The position numbers were made by a program, and so were the translations under genes. Positions 46,888 through 56,733 of a DNA stretch of 64,000 nt are shown here, piece by piece (the stretch's first letter is position 1; each line of letters opens with the position of its first letter). Below the pieces are notes generated by a model. It made no database searches, was not told the origin of the DNA, and saw only the letters and a program-made list of their open reading frames with translations. The stretch is from Alphaproteobacteria bacterium (GTDB lineage Bacteria > Pseudomonadota > Alphaproteobacteria > Puniceispirillales > Puniceispirillaceae), in assembly GCA_016779005.1 (NCBI GenBank), contig JADHOL010000001.1, positions 62,001 to 126,000 on the forward strand. The letters are read 5' to 3'.

Positions 46888-47487
46888 TTGGATATGATAA
46901 ATATTCAATCTCGCTTTTTGAACGTTATACTGGGCGCTATTTGTTTTTTTTCCCTATCAACCTTTAGTGTGTATGCGCAAGAAAACGCCGCCTCAGAGAT
47001 TCAAGATAGTTTTAAGCTTGAAAGAATTGCTGTTGTAAATATCGATGAAGTTTTGAGAGACGCAAAGGCCACTGAGCGCGTGCGCGCATTGCTAGATGAA
47101 AAGCGGGAAGAGTTTCAAAATGACTTTGCTACGCGTGAAGCCAGCCTGCTACAGATAGAAAAAGATTTGCAATCAAAAAGAACCCTTTTGTCTGAAGAAG
47201 CATATAGAGCGGAGGTGGCTCAGTTTCAAAATGAGGTAGCCTCAATTCAGAAAGAGATTCAGTTTAAACGTCAGGCAATTGATAAGGCATTTCAAGAAGC
47301 TCAAGACGAGATAAGAGCTCTGGCGGCTGAGATTGTTGCAGAAATTGCCGGCAGTCAAAAATTAGATGTTGTGATTAATAAGAGTTCAGCTTTGGTGTTT
47401 AGGCAGGATTTAGATATCACTGAAGCTGTAATTACCCAGCTTAACGAGCGTACGAAAAACGCTCGATTAGAAATACAAGAAGAGTAA
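46888..47487 (+). CDS. OmpH/Skp-family periplasmic chaperone
   Basis: This 199-residue protein has a signal peptide (hydrophobic to about residue 30, ending YAQE) and a long charged coiled coil (about residues 65-155), the Skp 'tentacle' form that carries unfolded outer-membrane proteins to BamA. The start region AVVNIDEVLRDAKATERV matches OmpH proteins. TTG 46888 has AAAGGA at 5 bp; ATG 46894 is also possible. It lies directly after bamA and before lpxD, the standard order. Confidence 0.88.
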   Translation: MDMINIQSRFLNVILGAICFFSLSTFSVYAQENAASEIQDSFKLERIAVVNIDEVLRDAKATERVRALLDEKREEFQNDFATREASLLQIEKDLQSKRTLLSEEAYRAEVAQFQNEVASIQKEIQFKRQAIDKAFQEAQDEIRALAAEIVAEIAGSQKLDVVINKSSALVFRQDLDITEAVITQLNERTKNARLEIQEE

Positions 47488-47491
47488 CTTT

Positions 47492-49000
47492 GTGACGATT
47501 GACCGTAGTTTTTTTCCAGAACCAGAACCTGTATCAGTCGCTAGAATAATAGAATTAGGCAACTGTTTTCTGCGCAAAGGTAGTCCTGATTTTACGGTTA
47601 AAGATGTTGGGGCATTAGACCAAGCAGCATCAGAGTTTTTAGTTTTTGCAATTAATAAGCAACTAATACAAGAGCTTAAATCTGCGCATGGATATGCATT
47701 GATTTGCACGCATGAATTGTTAGAAGAATTTGGAGAGACTATTTTATCTGGTGCCGAGGTAATTTTGGTATCACAAAATCCAAGATATTTGTTCGCCCAA
47801 GCCTGCTCCATTATCTATCCAGAACAGGGAACTAATTCGGGTAGTATCCATCCAACAGCGCAGATAGATAAAAACGCAAATATTGCACAAGACGTAACCA
47901 TCGGGCCGTTTTGTTGCATAGCTGCTGGTGTGGCTATTGGCAGGGGTAGCAGTCTTGGCGCTGGGGTTAACTGTGCTCCATCTGTAAAAATCGGAGAAGA
48001 TTGTCAAATCGATGACTATGTAACGCTTGAGAAGACAATTATTGATGGCGGCTCATCAGTAGGGCAACATTCTGTTATTGGAAAAGCAGGGTTTGGGTTT
48101 GAGTCACATGAAAACGATATTCAAAAGATTCCCCATCTTGGGCGTGTGATTATTGGACGCAGAACAAGTATTGGCGCGCATTGTTGTATTGATAGAGGAA
48201 CCATTCAGGATACACGCATTGAAGATTTGGTTATGATTGATAATATGGTTCATATTGCCCATAATGTACAGATTGGTAGGAAGTCAATTATATTAGCTCA
48301 GGCTGGGATAGCTGGCAGTAGCATTATAGGCGAAAATTGTATTATTGGTGGTCAGGCAGGTATAGCAGACCATGTGAAAATTGTATCAGGTACTGTTATT
48401 TTATCTCGCTCTGGCGTAACAAAATCTATAACTACAGCAGATGTATATGCAGGTTTTCCGGCAATAATTGCCAAGAATTACTGGCGAGAGCAGGCACAAC
48501 TTCGCCGATTAGCCAAACCTAAAAAAAAGATGAAGGATAAAATTATGTCTGAAATATTCGAAATGGATTATCGTGATATAGAAGCTGCAATACCACATCG
48601 TCCCCCGTTTCTTCTTATCGACAAGGTTACAGATATTGTGGTTGGGCAATCTGCTGTTGGGATAAAGGCGGTAAGTGGAGGGGAGCCTTATTTTGCAGGT
48701 CATTTTCCAGGTAATCCTGTTATGCCAGGGGTGTTGATTATAGAGGCCTTTGCGCAGGTCGCTAGCTGTATGTTTGTGCGTGCCATGCCTGGTGAAACAG
48801 AAGGGAAGTTATTTTTCTTAACAACTGTAGATAAGGCAAAGTTTAGAAACCCTGTTCGACCAGGAGATATGCTATATCTGAAAATTGAAAGGACAGGTGG
48901 CAAAGGGCCATTGCAAAAATTCAAAGGGGTAGCCGAAGTTAACGGGGTCAAAATGGCTGAGGCAGAATTATCCGCGATGGTTGTATCAGCAAGTCAATAA
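47492..49000 (+). CDS. lpxD-fabZ: LpxD-FabZ fusion: UDP-3-O-acylglucosamine N-acyltransferase / 3-hydroxyacyl-ACP dehydratase
   Basis: One 502-codon frame contains two complete enzymes. Residues 1 to about 345 are LpxD, which adds the second 3-hydroxyacyl chain in lipid A synthesis: an N-terminal uridine-binding domain, then left-handed beta-helix hexapeptide repeats with the catalytic His region MVHIAHNVQIG. Residues 352-502 are FabZ, the fatty-acid dehydratase, with AIPHRPPFLLIDKV, the catalytic His in GHFPGNPVMPG and Glu in LIIEAFAQ. These are normally adjacent separate genes. The join runs through an A8 tract (48521-48528) and an intact fabZ ribosome site and ATG (48545) remain, so FabZ can also be made alone. 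The start is GTG 47492, 4 bp after ompH. The fusion may be real, slippage-controlled, or a one-base sequence error. Confidence 0.85.
   Translation: MTIDRSFFPEPEPVSVARIIELGNCFLRKGSPDFTVKDVGALDQAASEFLVFAINKQLIQELKSAHGYALICTHELLEEFGETILSGAEVILVSQNPRYLFAQACSIIYPEQGTNSGSIHPTAQIDKNANIAQDVTIGPFCCIAAGVAIGRGSSLGAGVNCAPSVKIGEDCQIDDYVTLEKTIIDGGSSVGQHSVIGKAGFGFESHENDIQKIPHLGRVIIGRRTSIGAHCCIDRGTIQDTRIEDLVMIDNMVHIAHNVQIGRKSIILAQAGIAGSSIIGENCIIGGQAGIADHVKIVSGTVILSRSGVTKSITTADVYAGFPAIIAKNYWREQAQLRRLAKPKKKMKDKIMSEIFEMDYRDIEAAIPHRPPFLLIDKVTDIVVGQSAVGIKAVSGGEPYFAGHFPGNPVMPGVLIIEAFAQVASCMFVRAMPGETEGKLFFLTTVDKAKFRNPVRPGDMLYLKIERTGGKGPLQKFKGVAEVNGVKMAEAELSAMVVSASQ
48521..48547 (+). promoter_or_regulatory. fabZ: A8 tract, internal ribosome site and ATG for fabZ
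   Basis: A8 at 48521-48528 is followed by AAGGA (48533-48537) and ATG (48545-48547) with 7-bp spacing. With A9 the lpxD frame would stop at the TAA at 48538-48540 (window numbering), 4 bp before this ATG; with A7 it would stop at the TGA at 48531-48533. Both layouts are normal for a separate lpxD-fabZ pair. Confidence 0.8.
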
Positions 49001-49037
49001 TCTTATAAAATAAGTTAATCATTAAATAGGACGTATA

Positions 49038-49856
49038 ATGTCGCCAGCTATCCACCCAACCGCAATTATTGATAAAAAAGCCCAGATTGGAAACAATGTA
49101 AAAATTGGGGCTTATTGTGTAATTGGTGAAGATGTAATCTTACATGATGATGTGTGTTTACACTCCCATGTTGTGGTTGAAGGGCCAACAGCGATAGGAA
49201 GAAAAACTCAGATTTTTCAATTTTCAGTGATAGGGACACCTGCTCAGCATAATTTATTTAAAGGAGAGCCTGCATCTTTGGTAATTGGAGAGGGCAATAT
49301 TATTCGTGAAAAAGTTTCTATTCATCGTGGTACAAAAATTGGTGGAATGAAAACAGTTATTGGAAATAATAATTTTATTCTTGCTGATTGTCATGTTGCC
49401 CATGATTGTAAACTTGGAAGCAATAATATCTTAGCAAATGGAGTTGCCTTGGGAGGGCATGTTACATTAGGCAATAATTGTTATATGGGCGCTTATTCTG
49501 CGGTGCAACAATTTGTAAGAATTGGCGATATAGCTATGATAGGCGCTATGGCTAAAGTAACTGAGGATATTATTCCTTATTCAATAGCAGATGGAATGCC
49601 ATGCAGATTACGGCGCGTAAATACAATTGGTCTTGAGAGGCAGAAAATTTCTAAAGCTGAGATATCGGAAATCAGAGCTGTATATAAAAGGGTATTTAAT
49701 CAAGGTGGTGATTTTGGATCGAGATTAATAGAGGCTAGAAAAATAGTAACCAATACTGAGAGCCCTGCTTGGAATATGTTGGAATTCATCAGTATGAGAG
49801 ATAAGCGCCCTATTTGCATGCAGAACAAAGCCAAAGATATTGTAACGGAAGCGTAA
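49038..49856 (+). CDS. lpxA: UDP-N-acetylglucosamine O-acyltransferase
   Basis: This 272-residue enzyme carries out the first step of lipid A synthesis. It is a left-handed beta-helix of hexapeptide repeats beginning IHPTAIIDKKAQIGNNVKIG, with the catalytic His in DCHVAHDCKLG and the C-terminal helical domain (AEISEIRAVYKRVF). AGGA precedes the ATG. It follows the fabZ part and abuts lpxI with no gap. Confidence 0.96.
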   Translation: MSPAIHPTAIIDKKAQIGNNVKIGAYCVIGEDVILHDDVCLHSHVVVEGPTAIGRKTQIFQFSVIGTPAQHNLFKGEPASLVIGEGNIIREKVSIHRGTKIGGMKTVIGNNNFILADCHVAHDCKLGSNNILANGVALGGHVTLGNNCYMGAYSAVQQFVRIGDIAMIGAMAKVTEDIIPYSIADGMPCRLRRVNTIGLERQKISKAEISEIRAVYKRVFNQGGDFGSRLIEARKIVTNTESPAWNMLEFISMRDKRPICMQNKAKDIVTEA

Positions 49857-50693
49857 ATGTCAGAGGTAGCCAAATTATCTCGCAAATATGGCCTGATTTG
49901 TGGTGCAGGAAGGGAGCCTCTAACAATAGCAAAAATACTATCTAAGCAGCATGTTTCTGTTTTTATTATTAAGCTATATGGAGAGGCAGATGCAGATTAC
50001 AGCGAGTTTGAACATATAGAATTAAAAATTGGTCAGTTGGAGAAAATTTCTAAATATCTAGCAGATGCGGGCTGTACGGAAATTGTATTATCAGGGAAAA
50101 TTAGAAATCTGTCGCTTTTCAAAATCAATCCTGATTTTTCCGCGTTAAAAATATTAGCGCAACACATTAAATTAGGAGATAATGTTCTGTTAGAATCTGT
50201 TTCAAAATTTTTTGAAGAAGAGGGGTTTATTGTTGTTCCTCAAGATAAAATAAGACCAAGAGAGTGTCTTCCAGCGGGCTATGTCTTGGGGTCGATACCA
50301 GAGGGCAGAATAGCAGATGATATCCAAATCGGGATTAGCTATTTGGCGCAATCAAGCCAGTTTGACATAGGGCAGGCGGTAATTGTTCAGTCTGGTAGAT
50401 TTATTGCCATTGAAGCGACAGAAGGCACGGACGCGATGATAAAAAGGGCATCTGGAATGATAAATCCGGATAATTCACCTGCAATTTTCATTAAAATGGC
50501 AAAACTGAATCAATCTTTGGAACTCGATTTACCAGTTTTTGGCCTTGAAACAATAAAAATATTGCAGGCAAGTGATATTAAAATCGCATGTTTGCACGCC
50601 GAAAACTGCAAACTTTCAGTTGGCTTAAATGACATTGAATCTGCTGCAATGCAAGCAGGGATTAGCCTATATGCTGTAGATTATGAGGGGTAA
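49857..50693 (+). CDS. lpxI: UDP-2,3-diacylglucosamine diphosphatase LpxI
   Basis: This 278-residue protein of the DUF1009/LpxI family hydrolyses UDP-2,3-diacylglucosamine to lipid X, replacing the LpxH of E. coli, as usual in alphaproteobacteria. Signs: GLICGAGREPLTIAKI, LSGKIRNLSLFKINPD, the GDNVLLESVSKFFEEEGF segment and AIEATEGTDAMIKRA. Its ATG begins immediately after the lpxA stop, and its end overlaps lpxB by 11 bp. Confidence 0.93.
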   Translation: MSEVAKLSRKYGLICGAGREPLTIAKILSKQHVSVFIIKLYGEADADYSEFEHIELKIGQLEKISKYLADAGCTEIVLSGKIRNLSLFKINPDFSALKILAQHIKLGDNVLLESVSKFFEEEGFIVVPQDKIRPRECLPAGYVLGSIPEGRIADDIQIGISYLAQSSQFDIGQAVIVQSGRFIAIEATEGTDAMIKRASGMINPDNSPAIFIKMAKLNQSLELDLPVFGLETIKILQASDIKIACLHAENCKLSVGLNDIESAAMQAGISLYAVDYEG

Positions 50694-51840
50694 TTGCTTT
50701 TACATTCTTGCCGGGGATACATCTGCAGATTTGCTAGCTGGACACCTAATGCGTGCAGTTCACTCAGATATAAATAAGCCGATAAATTGGATTGGTATTG
50801 GCGGCGAGCAGATGCAACAGCAAGGTCTTGAAACCAGCATTCCAATGTCGAGTTTGTCTGTGATTGGAATCCTTGATGCTGTTACTTCCTATAACCGCCT
50901 ATTGAAAATAGCAAAAGAACAGATTGCTCAGATAATGGTGGCGCGGCCAAAGGCAATTTTTACAATTGATACTAAACAATTTGCGCTAAAATTTGCGATG
51001 CTTCTGCGCGTTGAAATGGACAAAGCAGGATGGCACGTCCCAATTATCCAGCTCGTCGCTCCCACTGTGTGGGCATGGGGGCCATGGCGAGCCAGAAAAT
51101 TTGAGACTGCGTTTGATAAAATTCTATGCCTATTCCCGTTTGAGCCATCTTATTTTAATCCAGAGAAAACAGATGCCGTTTTTGTAGGGCACCCTTATGG
51201 GTATCTGTCTATTCAATCTGAAGCGTTAGATGATAATAGCAAGAAGCGCTCAAACTTAATCGGGCTATTATCAGGTAGCAGAACAAGGGAAATTGCAGAT
51301 AACCTTCCCGATATTTTAAATGCAGCAGAGTTGTTCTCAGCCCGATTTCCGGAATGCCAGTTTATTTTGCCGACGACATCTAATCTTGAAAAAGATGTTC
51401 GCCGTCACCTTAAAAACCACCAATTGAACGCAGAGATTGTTGTAGGCGTAGATGCTTTTGATAATTGTTTATTAGACATAACGGCAGCAATTTGCGTCTC
51501 TGGTACAGCTACGTTGCAACTTGGCTTACACGCCATCCCCGCCGTAACCTGCTATAAAACAAATCCTATAAATTTTATGCTAACGAAGTCTTTGACTAAG
51601 CTAAAAGACCCAATCCTACCTAATATCCTATTGCAAACAGAGATATATTCTTGCTTTCTTCAGTCGAAACAAACACCGGATAATCTTTCATCTGCATTGG
51701 TTCAGATTTATGATGATATCTCTTCGCAGCAACACAAAATGATACAACACGCACAAAGATTGCATCATATCCTTGTTGGTTGCGAAGATAATTTCGAGAA
51801 TGCCCTTGCAAAGGCTATAAATATCACAGAGTTAGTGTGA
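50683..51840 (+). CDS. lpxB: lipid-A-disaccharide synthase
   Basis: This 385-residue GT19 glycosyltransferase joins lipid X and UDP-diacylglucosamine. It has the N-terminal ILAGDTSADLLAGHLMRAV, IDTKQFALKFAMLLR, VAPTVWAWGPWRARKFE, FVGHPYG and LLSGSRTREIADNLP, and CVSGTATLQLGLHAIP. The AGEPSGD opening of E. coli LpxB is AGDTSAD here. It is the last gene of the envelope run and ends 2 bp from the converging gltA. Confidence 0.94.
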   Translation: MRGNCFYILAGDTSADLLAGHLMRAVHSDINKPINWIGIGGEQMQQQGLETSIPMSSLSVIGILDAVTSYNRLLKIAKEQIAQIMVARPKAIFTIDTKQFALKFAMLLRVEMDKAGWHVPIIQLVAPTVWAWGPWRARKFETAFDKILCLFPFEPSYFNPEKTDAVFVGHPYGYLSIQSEALDDNSKKRSNLIGLLSGSRTREIADNLPDILNAAELFSARFPECQFILPTTSNLEKDVRRHLKNHQLNAEIVVGVDAFDNCLLDITAAICVSGTATLQLGLHAIPAVTCYKTNPINFMLTKSLTKLKDPILPNILLQTEIYSCFLQSKQTPDNLSSALVQIYDDISSQQHKMIQHAQRLHHILVGCEDNFENALAKAINITELV

Positions 51841-51842
51841 AC

Positions 51843-53153
51843 CTATTTTCTATCAGTCATGGACGGAAAAGAGCGCATTTCTGGGCCTGTATAAAGCTGT
51901 CTTGGCCTTCCAATGCGTTGCATCGGGTCTTCTATCATTTCTTTCCATTGTGAAATCCAGCCAACTGTTCTGGCAACGGCAAAAAGAACGGTAAACATAG
52001 ATGTCGGGAACCCCATCGCCTTTAGAATAATACCAGAATAGAAATCAACATTAGGGTATAGTTTCTTATCAATAAAATATTGATCATTAAGGGCTATATT
52101 TTCTAATTCCATAGCTAGCTCTAAAAGCGGATCATCAATGCCAAGTTTGTTTAATACATCATGGCAGGACTGTCTCATTACCTTAGCGCGTGGGTCAAAA
52201 TTTTTGTAAACCCTATGACCAAACCCGAATAAGCGGAATGGATCATCCTTGTCACGAGCGCGGTTTACATATTCTGCAATATTCGACTTATCCCCAATTT
52301 CCTGAAGCATATTAAGAACAGCTTCATTTGCGCCACCATGAGCAGGACCCCATAAAGAGGCAATACCAGCTGCGATACAGGCAAACGGATTAGCACCAGA
52401 AGAACCAGCAAGCCGTACCGTAGATGTAGATGCATTTTGCTCATGGTCTGCATGTAAGATTAATATTTTATCCATAGCGTCTGCTATAATAGGATCTGGA
52501 ATGTAATCTTCTGCTGGGACAGAGAAACACATTTGAAGGAAATTCTCAGAATAACTCAGCTCATTCTTTGGATAATTAAATGGTTGGCCAATTGAATATT
52601 TATAAGCCATCGCGGCGAGAGTAGGCATTTTTGCGATAAGCCTGCGAGATGCGATCATCCGTTGATGCGGGTCTTGAATATCTGTTGAATCATGATAGAA
52701 CGCAGATAGCGCGCCTGTTACACCGCATAATATTGCCATTGGGTGCGCATCCCTGCGAAATCCCCTGAAAAAAGTAGATATTTGTTCATGCACCATCGTG
52801 TGATGGGTTATTGCATTTACGAACTCATCTTTTTCAGTTCCGTTTGGTAACTCTCCATTTAAAAGAAGATACGCAACTTCTAAGAAATCCGATTTTTCTG
52901 CAAGGTCTTCAATAGAATAGCCGCGATGAAGAAGAACGCCCTCATCACCATCGATATAGGTAAGCCCAGATATACAAGAGCCTGTTGCACCGTATCCAGG
53001 GTCAAAGGTAAATTTATTGGCTGCTCCGTAAAGTCCGCGTACGTCAATAACATCTGGGCCAATGGTTCCCTTCATCACCGGGAGTTTAATGGATTCGCCC
53101 GTTAAATCATCTGTCAATGTCATGGTATGATTGTCATGCTGCAACTTATTCAT
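51843..53153 (-). CDS. gltA: citrate synthase (type II)
   Basis: This 436-residue TCA-cycle entry enzyme condenses acetyl-CoA and oxaloacetate. Active-site regions: [20 protein letters not shown] (first His), [33 protein letters not shown] (second His, Asp nearby) and RPRQLYTGP. Length and the N-terminal beta domain fit the hexameric Gram-negative type. GGGGA precedes the ATG. It is separated from gltX by 98 bp of AT-rich sequence with nothing recognisable. Confidence 0.96.
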   Translation of the reverse strand: MNKLQHDNHTMTLTDDLTGESIKLPVMKGTIGPDVIDVRGLYGAANKFTFDPGYGATGSCISGLTYIDGDEGVLLHRGYSIEDLAEKSDFLEVAYLLLNGELPNGTEKDEFVNAITHHTMVHEQISTFFRGFRRDAHPMAILCGVTGALSAFYHDSTDIQDPHQRMIASRRLIAKMPTLAAMAYKYSIGQPFNYPKNELSYSENFLQMCFSVPAEDYIPDPIIADAMDKILILHADHEQNASTSTVRLAGSSGANPFACIAAGIASLWGPAHGGANEAVLNMLQEIGDKSNIAEYVNRARDKDDPFRLFGFGHRVYKNFDPRAKVMRQSCHDVLNKLGIDDPLLELAMELENIALNDQYFIDKKLYPNVDFYSGIILKAMGFPTSMFTVLFAVARTVGWISQWKEMIEDPMQRIGRPRQLYTGPEMRSFPSMTDRK

Positions 53154-53251
53154 TTTTTTCCCCAGTTCAAATATGACTGCTTTTTAGATTAGCCAATTTA
53201 CAGTATTTTATAATATTGATATTTTGAGCCTATTATATCCACAATAGCACT

Positions 53252-54640
53252 CTAATTGCAAATCTGATCAATGCGATATTTCACCTCGTCGAAACCCAAA
53301 GAGTGTATAAGATCAAATAGTGCCGGCGCAGATTTATTTCCAGTTAATACAATTCTAAGCGGGATTCCTAAATCTTTCATTTTTAGGCCTTTTTCCGCAA
53401 GCCAGCTATTCATAAAACTTTGAAAGGCGTCAGCATCCAAAGGCGTCTTATCAACAATATCACAAAAAGATTTTAAGATAGCGCAACTATCATCTGTGAT
53501 TAATGCCTTAACGTCACTGTCAATTTCAGGTGCGCCGTCATATATTAAATAATCAATCTGAGATGAAAGCTCGCTAATAATAGAAGCTCTCTTAGTTAGA
53601 TGTGGGTGAAGTTTATTAAATCTTGCCTCAAACGCGCTGCTTATGGGTTTGTTTGGTTTTTGATGATGGTGACTTAAAATTTGCTCATACAGATTTGCTG
53701 CGCTCTGTTTATTTAACCAATATGCATTTACCGAAATTAATTTCTGCATATCAAATCTTGCAGGCGATTTTCCGATTGAGCGCCCATCAAACCAGGATAT
53801 AGCCTGCGTTAAAGAAAAATATTCATCGTCACCATGAGACCAGCCGAGCCTTGCTAGATAATTATTCATTGCATCTGAATAAATCCCCATATTCTTATAG
53901 GCATCAACGCCGGTAGCACCATGGCGCTTTGACAGCTTGGACCCATCTGTTCCATGTATAAGCGGAATATGCCCAAAAATGGGAGGCTTCCAGTTTAAGG
54001 CATTATAAATTTTAGTTTGCCGAATTGCATTATTGAGATGATCATCTCCTCTAATAATATGAGTGATGCCCATATCATAATCATCTACAACTACGGCAAG
54101 CATGTAAGTGGGAGTCTCATCACTTCGCATTAGCACCAAATCATCAAGCTGTTTGTTTGCAACGCTAACTTTGCCCTGGACCAGATCATCAATAATAGTG
54201 TCGTTTTCATCTGGCATTCGAAGACGTAAAACAGGTTTTTGATTTTTATCGCCATTATAGCTAGGCACTCTCCATGGGGAGCGAAATGGCGTTCCGTCCT
54301 GTTTATTTTCTGCACGCAATGTCTCAATTTCTGCTGGTGACAGATAACAATAATAAGCAGCACCAGATGCCGCTAGCTCATTGGCAACTTGCTTATGTCG
54401 GTTTATATTATGAGATTGATAAATGGCAGGCTCATCGCCTTCAAGGCCAAGCCAGTTTAAGCCCTCAAAAATAGCTTCGATTGCATCCTCTGTTGAGCGC
54501 TGTTTATCTGTATCTTCAATTCTAAGCAGATAGCGGCCACCATAATGTTTGGCAAATAAGTAATTAAAAAGAGCCGTACGAGCACCCCCAATATGTAAAT
54601 ATCCTGTAGGAGAAGGTGCAAATCGAGTAATGACCGTCAT
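53252..54640 (-). CDS. gltX: glutamyl-tRNA synthetase
   Basis: This 462-residue class I synthetase has the HIGH-type motif FAPSPTGYLHIGGARTALFN, the KMSKS-type GSKLSKRHGATGV and a C-terminal helical anticodon-binding domain. Many alphaproteobacteria carry two GltX paralogues, one of which may charge tRNA-Gln; which one this is cannot be told here. It is divergent from comEC. Confidence 0.94.
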   Translation of the reverse strand: MTVITRFAPSPTGYLHIGGARTALFNYLFAKHYGGRYLLRIEDTDKQRSTEDAIEAIFEGLNWLGLEGDEPAIYQSHNINRHKQVANELAASGAAYYCYLSPAEIETLRAENKQDGTPFRSPWRVPSYNGDKNQKPVLRLRMPDENDTIIDDLVQGKVSVANKQLDDLVLMRSDETPTYMLAVVVDDYDMGITHIIRGDDHLNNAIRQTKIYNALNWKPPIFGHIPLIHGTDGSKLSKRHGATGVDAYKNMGIYSDAMNNYLARLGWSHGDDEYFSLTQAISWFDGRSIGKSPARFDMQKLISVNAYWLNKQSAANLYEQILSHHHQKPNKPISSAFEARFNKLHPHLTKRASIISELSSQIDYLIYDGAPEIDSDVKALITDDSCAILKSFCDIVDKTPLDADAFQSFMNSWLAEKGLKMKDLGIPLRIVLTGNKSAPALFDLIHSLGFDEVKYRIDQICN

Positions 54641-54727
54641 TCTTTATTAATCCTTATTTGCTTAGTATTCTTGCAGATGAATTATTCTAGGCGGCCTTAT
54701 AGCATGAGAAATAATATAAGGGCAGAC

Positions 54728-56727
54728 ATGATTCCACAAAGATCTCGTTTTGTCTGGCTTGTGGGGTGTTTTATCGCAGGCATTCTACTCATAGATATTA
54801 TGCCATTTAGACTACCCACAGCGATATATTTGGTGCTAGTTTTGGGGGTGATACTGCTTATCTGTGATGTTTTGATATTTAATCAGAGTGGCTTTTATTA
54901 TTACAGCAAATTGGTGCTATTATTTTTTCTGTTAGGGTTATCTGTATCTGGTTTGCACTTAAATCTGAATAATACGCCGATTTTAAATTCAGTCTATACA
55001 GGCACCGTAACAGCTCAGATAGGTTTGATTGAGAAATATGATCACAATAGAATCCGTCTTACAGTTACCCCAACCATTAGCGATACTGACGCAAATCTTC
55101 AAGCACTACGTAAATTGCGTATTTGGTCCTATGATAGGCATGATTTTAATACAGGGGATATCGTTAGGATTTATGGCAGGTTTTTCCCGTTATCACCGCC
55201 AAGTTTTGCAGGGCAGCCAGATTATTCCCGGCATATGTGGCTAGATGGCATAGGGGCAACAGGCATTGCTTATGAATTGCGTGTCGTGAAACCAGTAAGT
55301 AATGAGGGGCGTTTCTATTCTCAAATTTTATTAAGACTTGAAGATTACAGACATTCGCTTTCTGATAGAATGAGAAAGCAACTTGGAGGGTTTGACCCAG
55401 CCATATCTGGCATCTCATCGGCATTGTTGGTCGGTATGAAAAAAATCATTCCGCGGGAAACTCATTTCAACAGTCTGGCATTGCCCATTTGCTAGCAATT
55501 TCTGGTTTGCATATGGGGTTTTTCTGTTTTGGAATTTATGGTGTATGCCGTTACCTAATGTCTTGTTTTCCTAACATATCCCAGCGCTATCCTATTCACA
55601 AATCAGCCGCATTTTTATCCATACTATCAGCTAGTTTCTATCTTGTTATTTCAGGCGCACCTACAAGTGCTGTTAGAGCGTGGATGATGGCAAGCGCTGT
55701 GATGATTGCTGTAATTTTGGATGCAAGAATTCTTACCGTCCGTAACTTAGCAATCGTTTTGGTTGTTATGTTACTGATTAATCCAGCAAATATTTTTTCT
55801 ATTTCGTTTCAATTATCAGCGATTGCAACCTTCTTTATAATTGGTTTGTTCGAGGCGCTAAAGCCATATGCCTTAAAACGGCAATTCCTGTCAACGATAT
55901 GGCAAACTATGATAGCCTCCATCGCGGCATCTATTGCAACCCTTCCATTTATTGCATGGTATTTTCAGATTATTACTCCATGGGGGGTTATTGCTAACTT
56001 AGTTGCTGTTCCGTTTACGGGCTTTGTTATCATGCCTGTTGGTATTATATATTTGTTTTTGGTTATTATTGGTCTTGGCGATCTATTGGCACCGTTATTC
56101 GGTGCTTGTTTAAACATTCTCTTGCAATTAGCTGTGTTTTTTGAGGGGCTTCCCTTGTCAGGTTTCTGGGTTAAGTCTCCGCCCTCGCTTAGTTTAGTTC
56201 TAGTTCCCGTGGCAGGTTTATTATTTTTCTGTGTTAACAGACTATATCGCAGTTATGGTTTGATAGTTAGTCTAGCATTTTTAATTATCTGGGCTGTAGA
56301 ACCTATACCCTCCTTCCTAACTTTAAAATCTGGAAATAAAATCATCATTTCTCTTAATGATGGCAGAGGAAGAACGGTTATTAATCAGCAGGTAAAAGGA
56401 TTTTTAAAAAGCAGAATTAAGGCATCCATTGGGGCGCATGATTATCAGATTTGTGACACCGAGCGATGCAAGCAGAGCAGAGCTGATGCAAGTGAGAAAT
56501 TATATATATGTTTTTCCGGCACGAATATTGTTGCTCAAATAGTAAATGAAATGCTGATGAAGTTAGACGATAATAAAGCTCAAGAAACAAACTATTATGA
56601 TAGATGTACCTTAGTGCCTGAATTAGCGGAGCAAGGCTCACTAACAGGGGTGCTTTTACCTAATCAAATAATGCATTTTAAATCAAATCAAACAAGATAT
56701 GGTTTTAAGCCGTGGCGTGTGGATTAG
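54728..56727 (+). pseudogene. comEC: comEC/rec2 competence-type membrane channel, frameshifted
   Basis: Two frames together make one ComEC. Positions 54728-55495 encode the N-terminal helices and DUF4131 domain, ending off-family in FNSLALPIC. The next frame, open to 56727, carries the Competence domain (HLLAISGLHMGFF, SAVRAWMMASAVM, SFQLSAIATFFII). Reading one base differently at TTT 55465-55467 (T4 instead of T3) gives a smooth GMKKIIPRETHFQQSGIAHL join, so a single T seems lost. No C-terminal metallo-beta-lactamase domain is seen. The start is taken as ATG 54728 (AAGGG at 5 bp). ComEC moves single-stranded DNA across the inner membrane in natural transformation. The shift is either a true mutation or an error in the sequence. 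Confidence 0.85.
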
Positions 56728-56733
56728 GCGTGG

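Noticed and set aside
55489-56727. Second half of comEC as an independent gene
   Set aside because: It begins inside the conserved HLLAISGLHMG motif and lacks a ribosome site; the two halves join exactly by one base.
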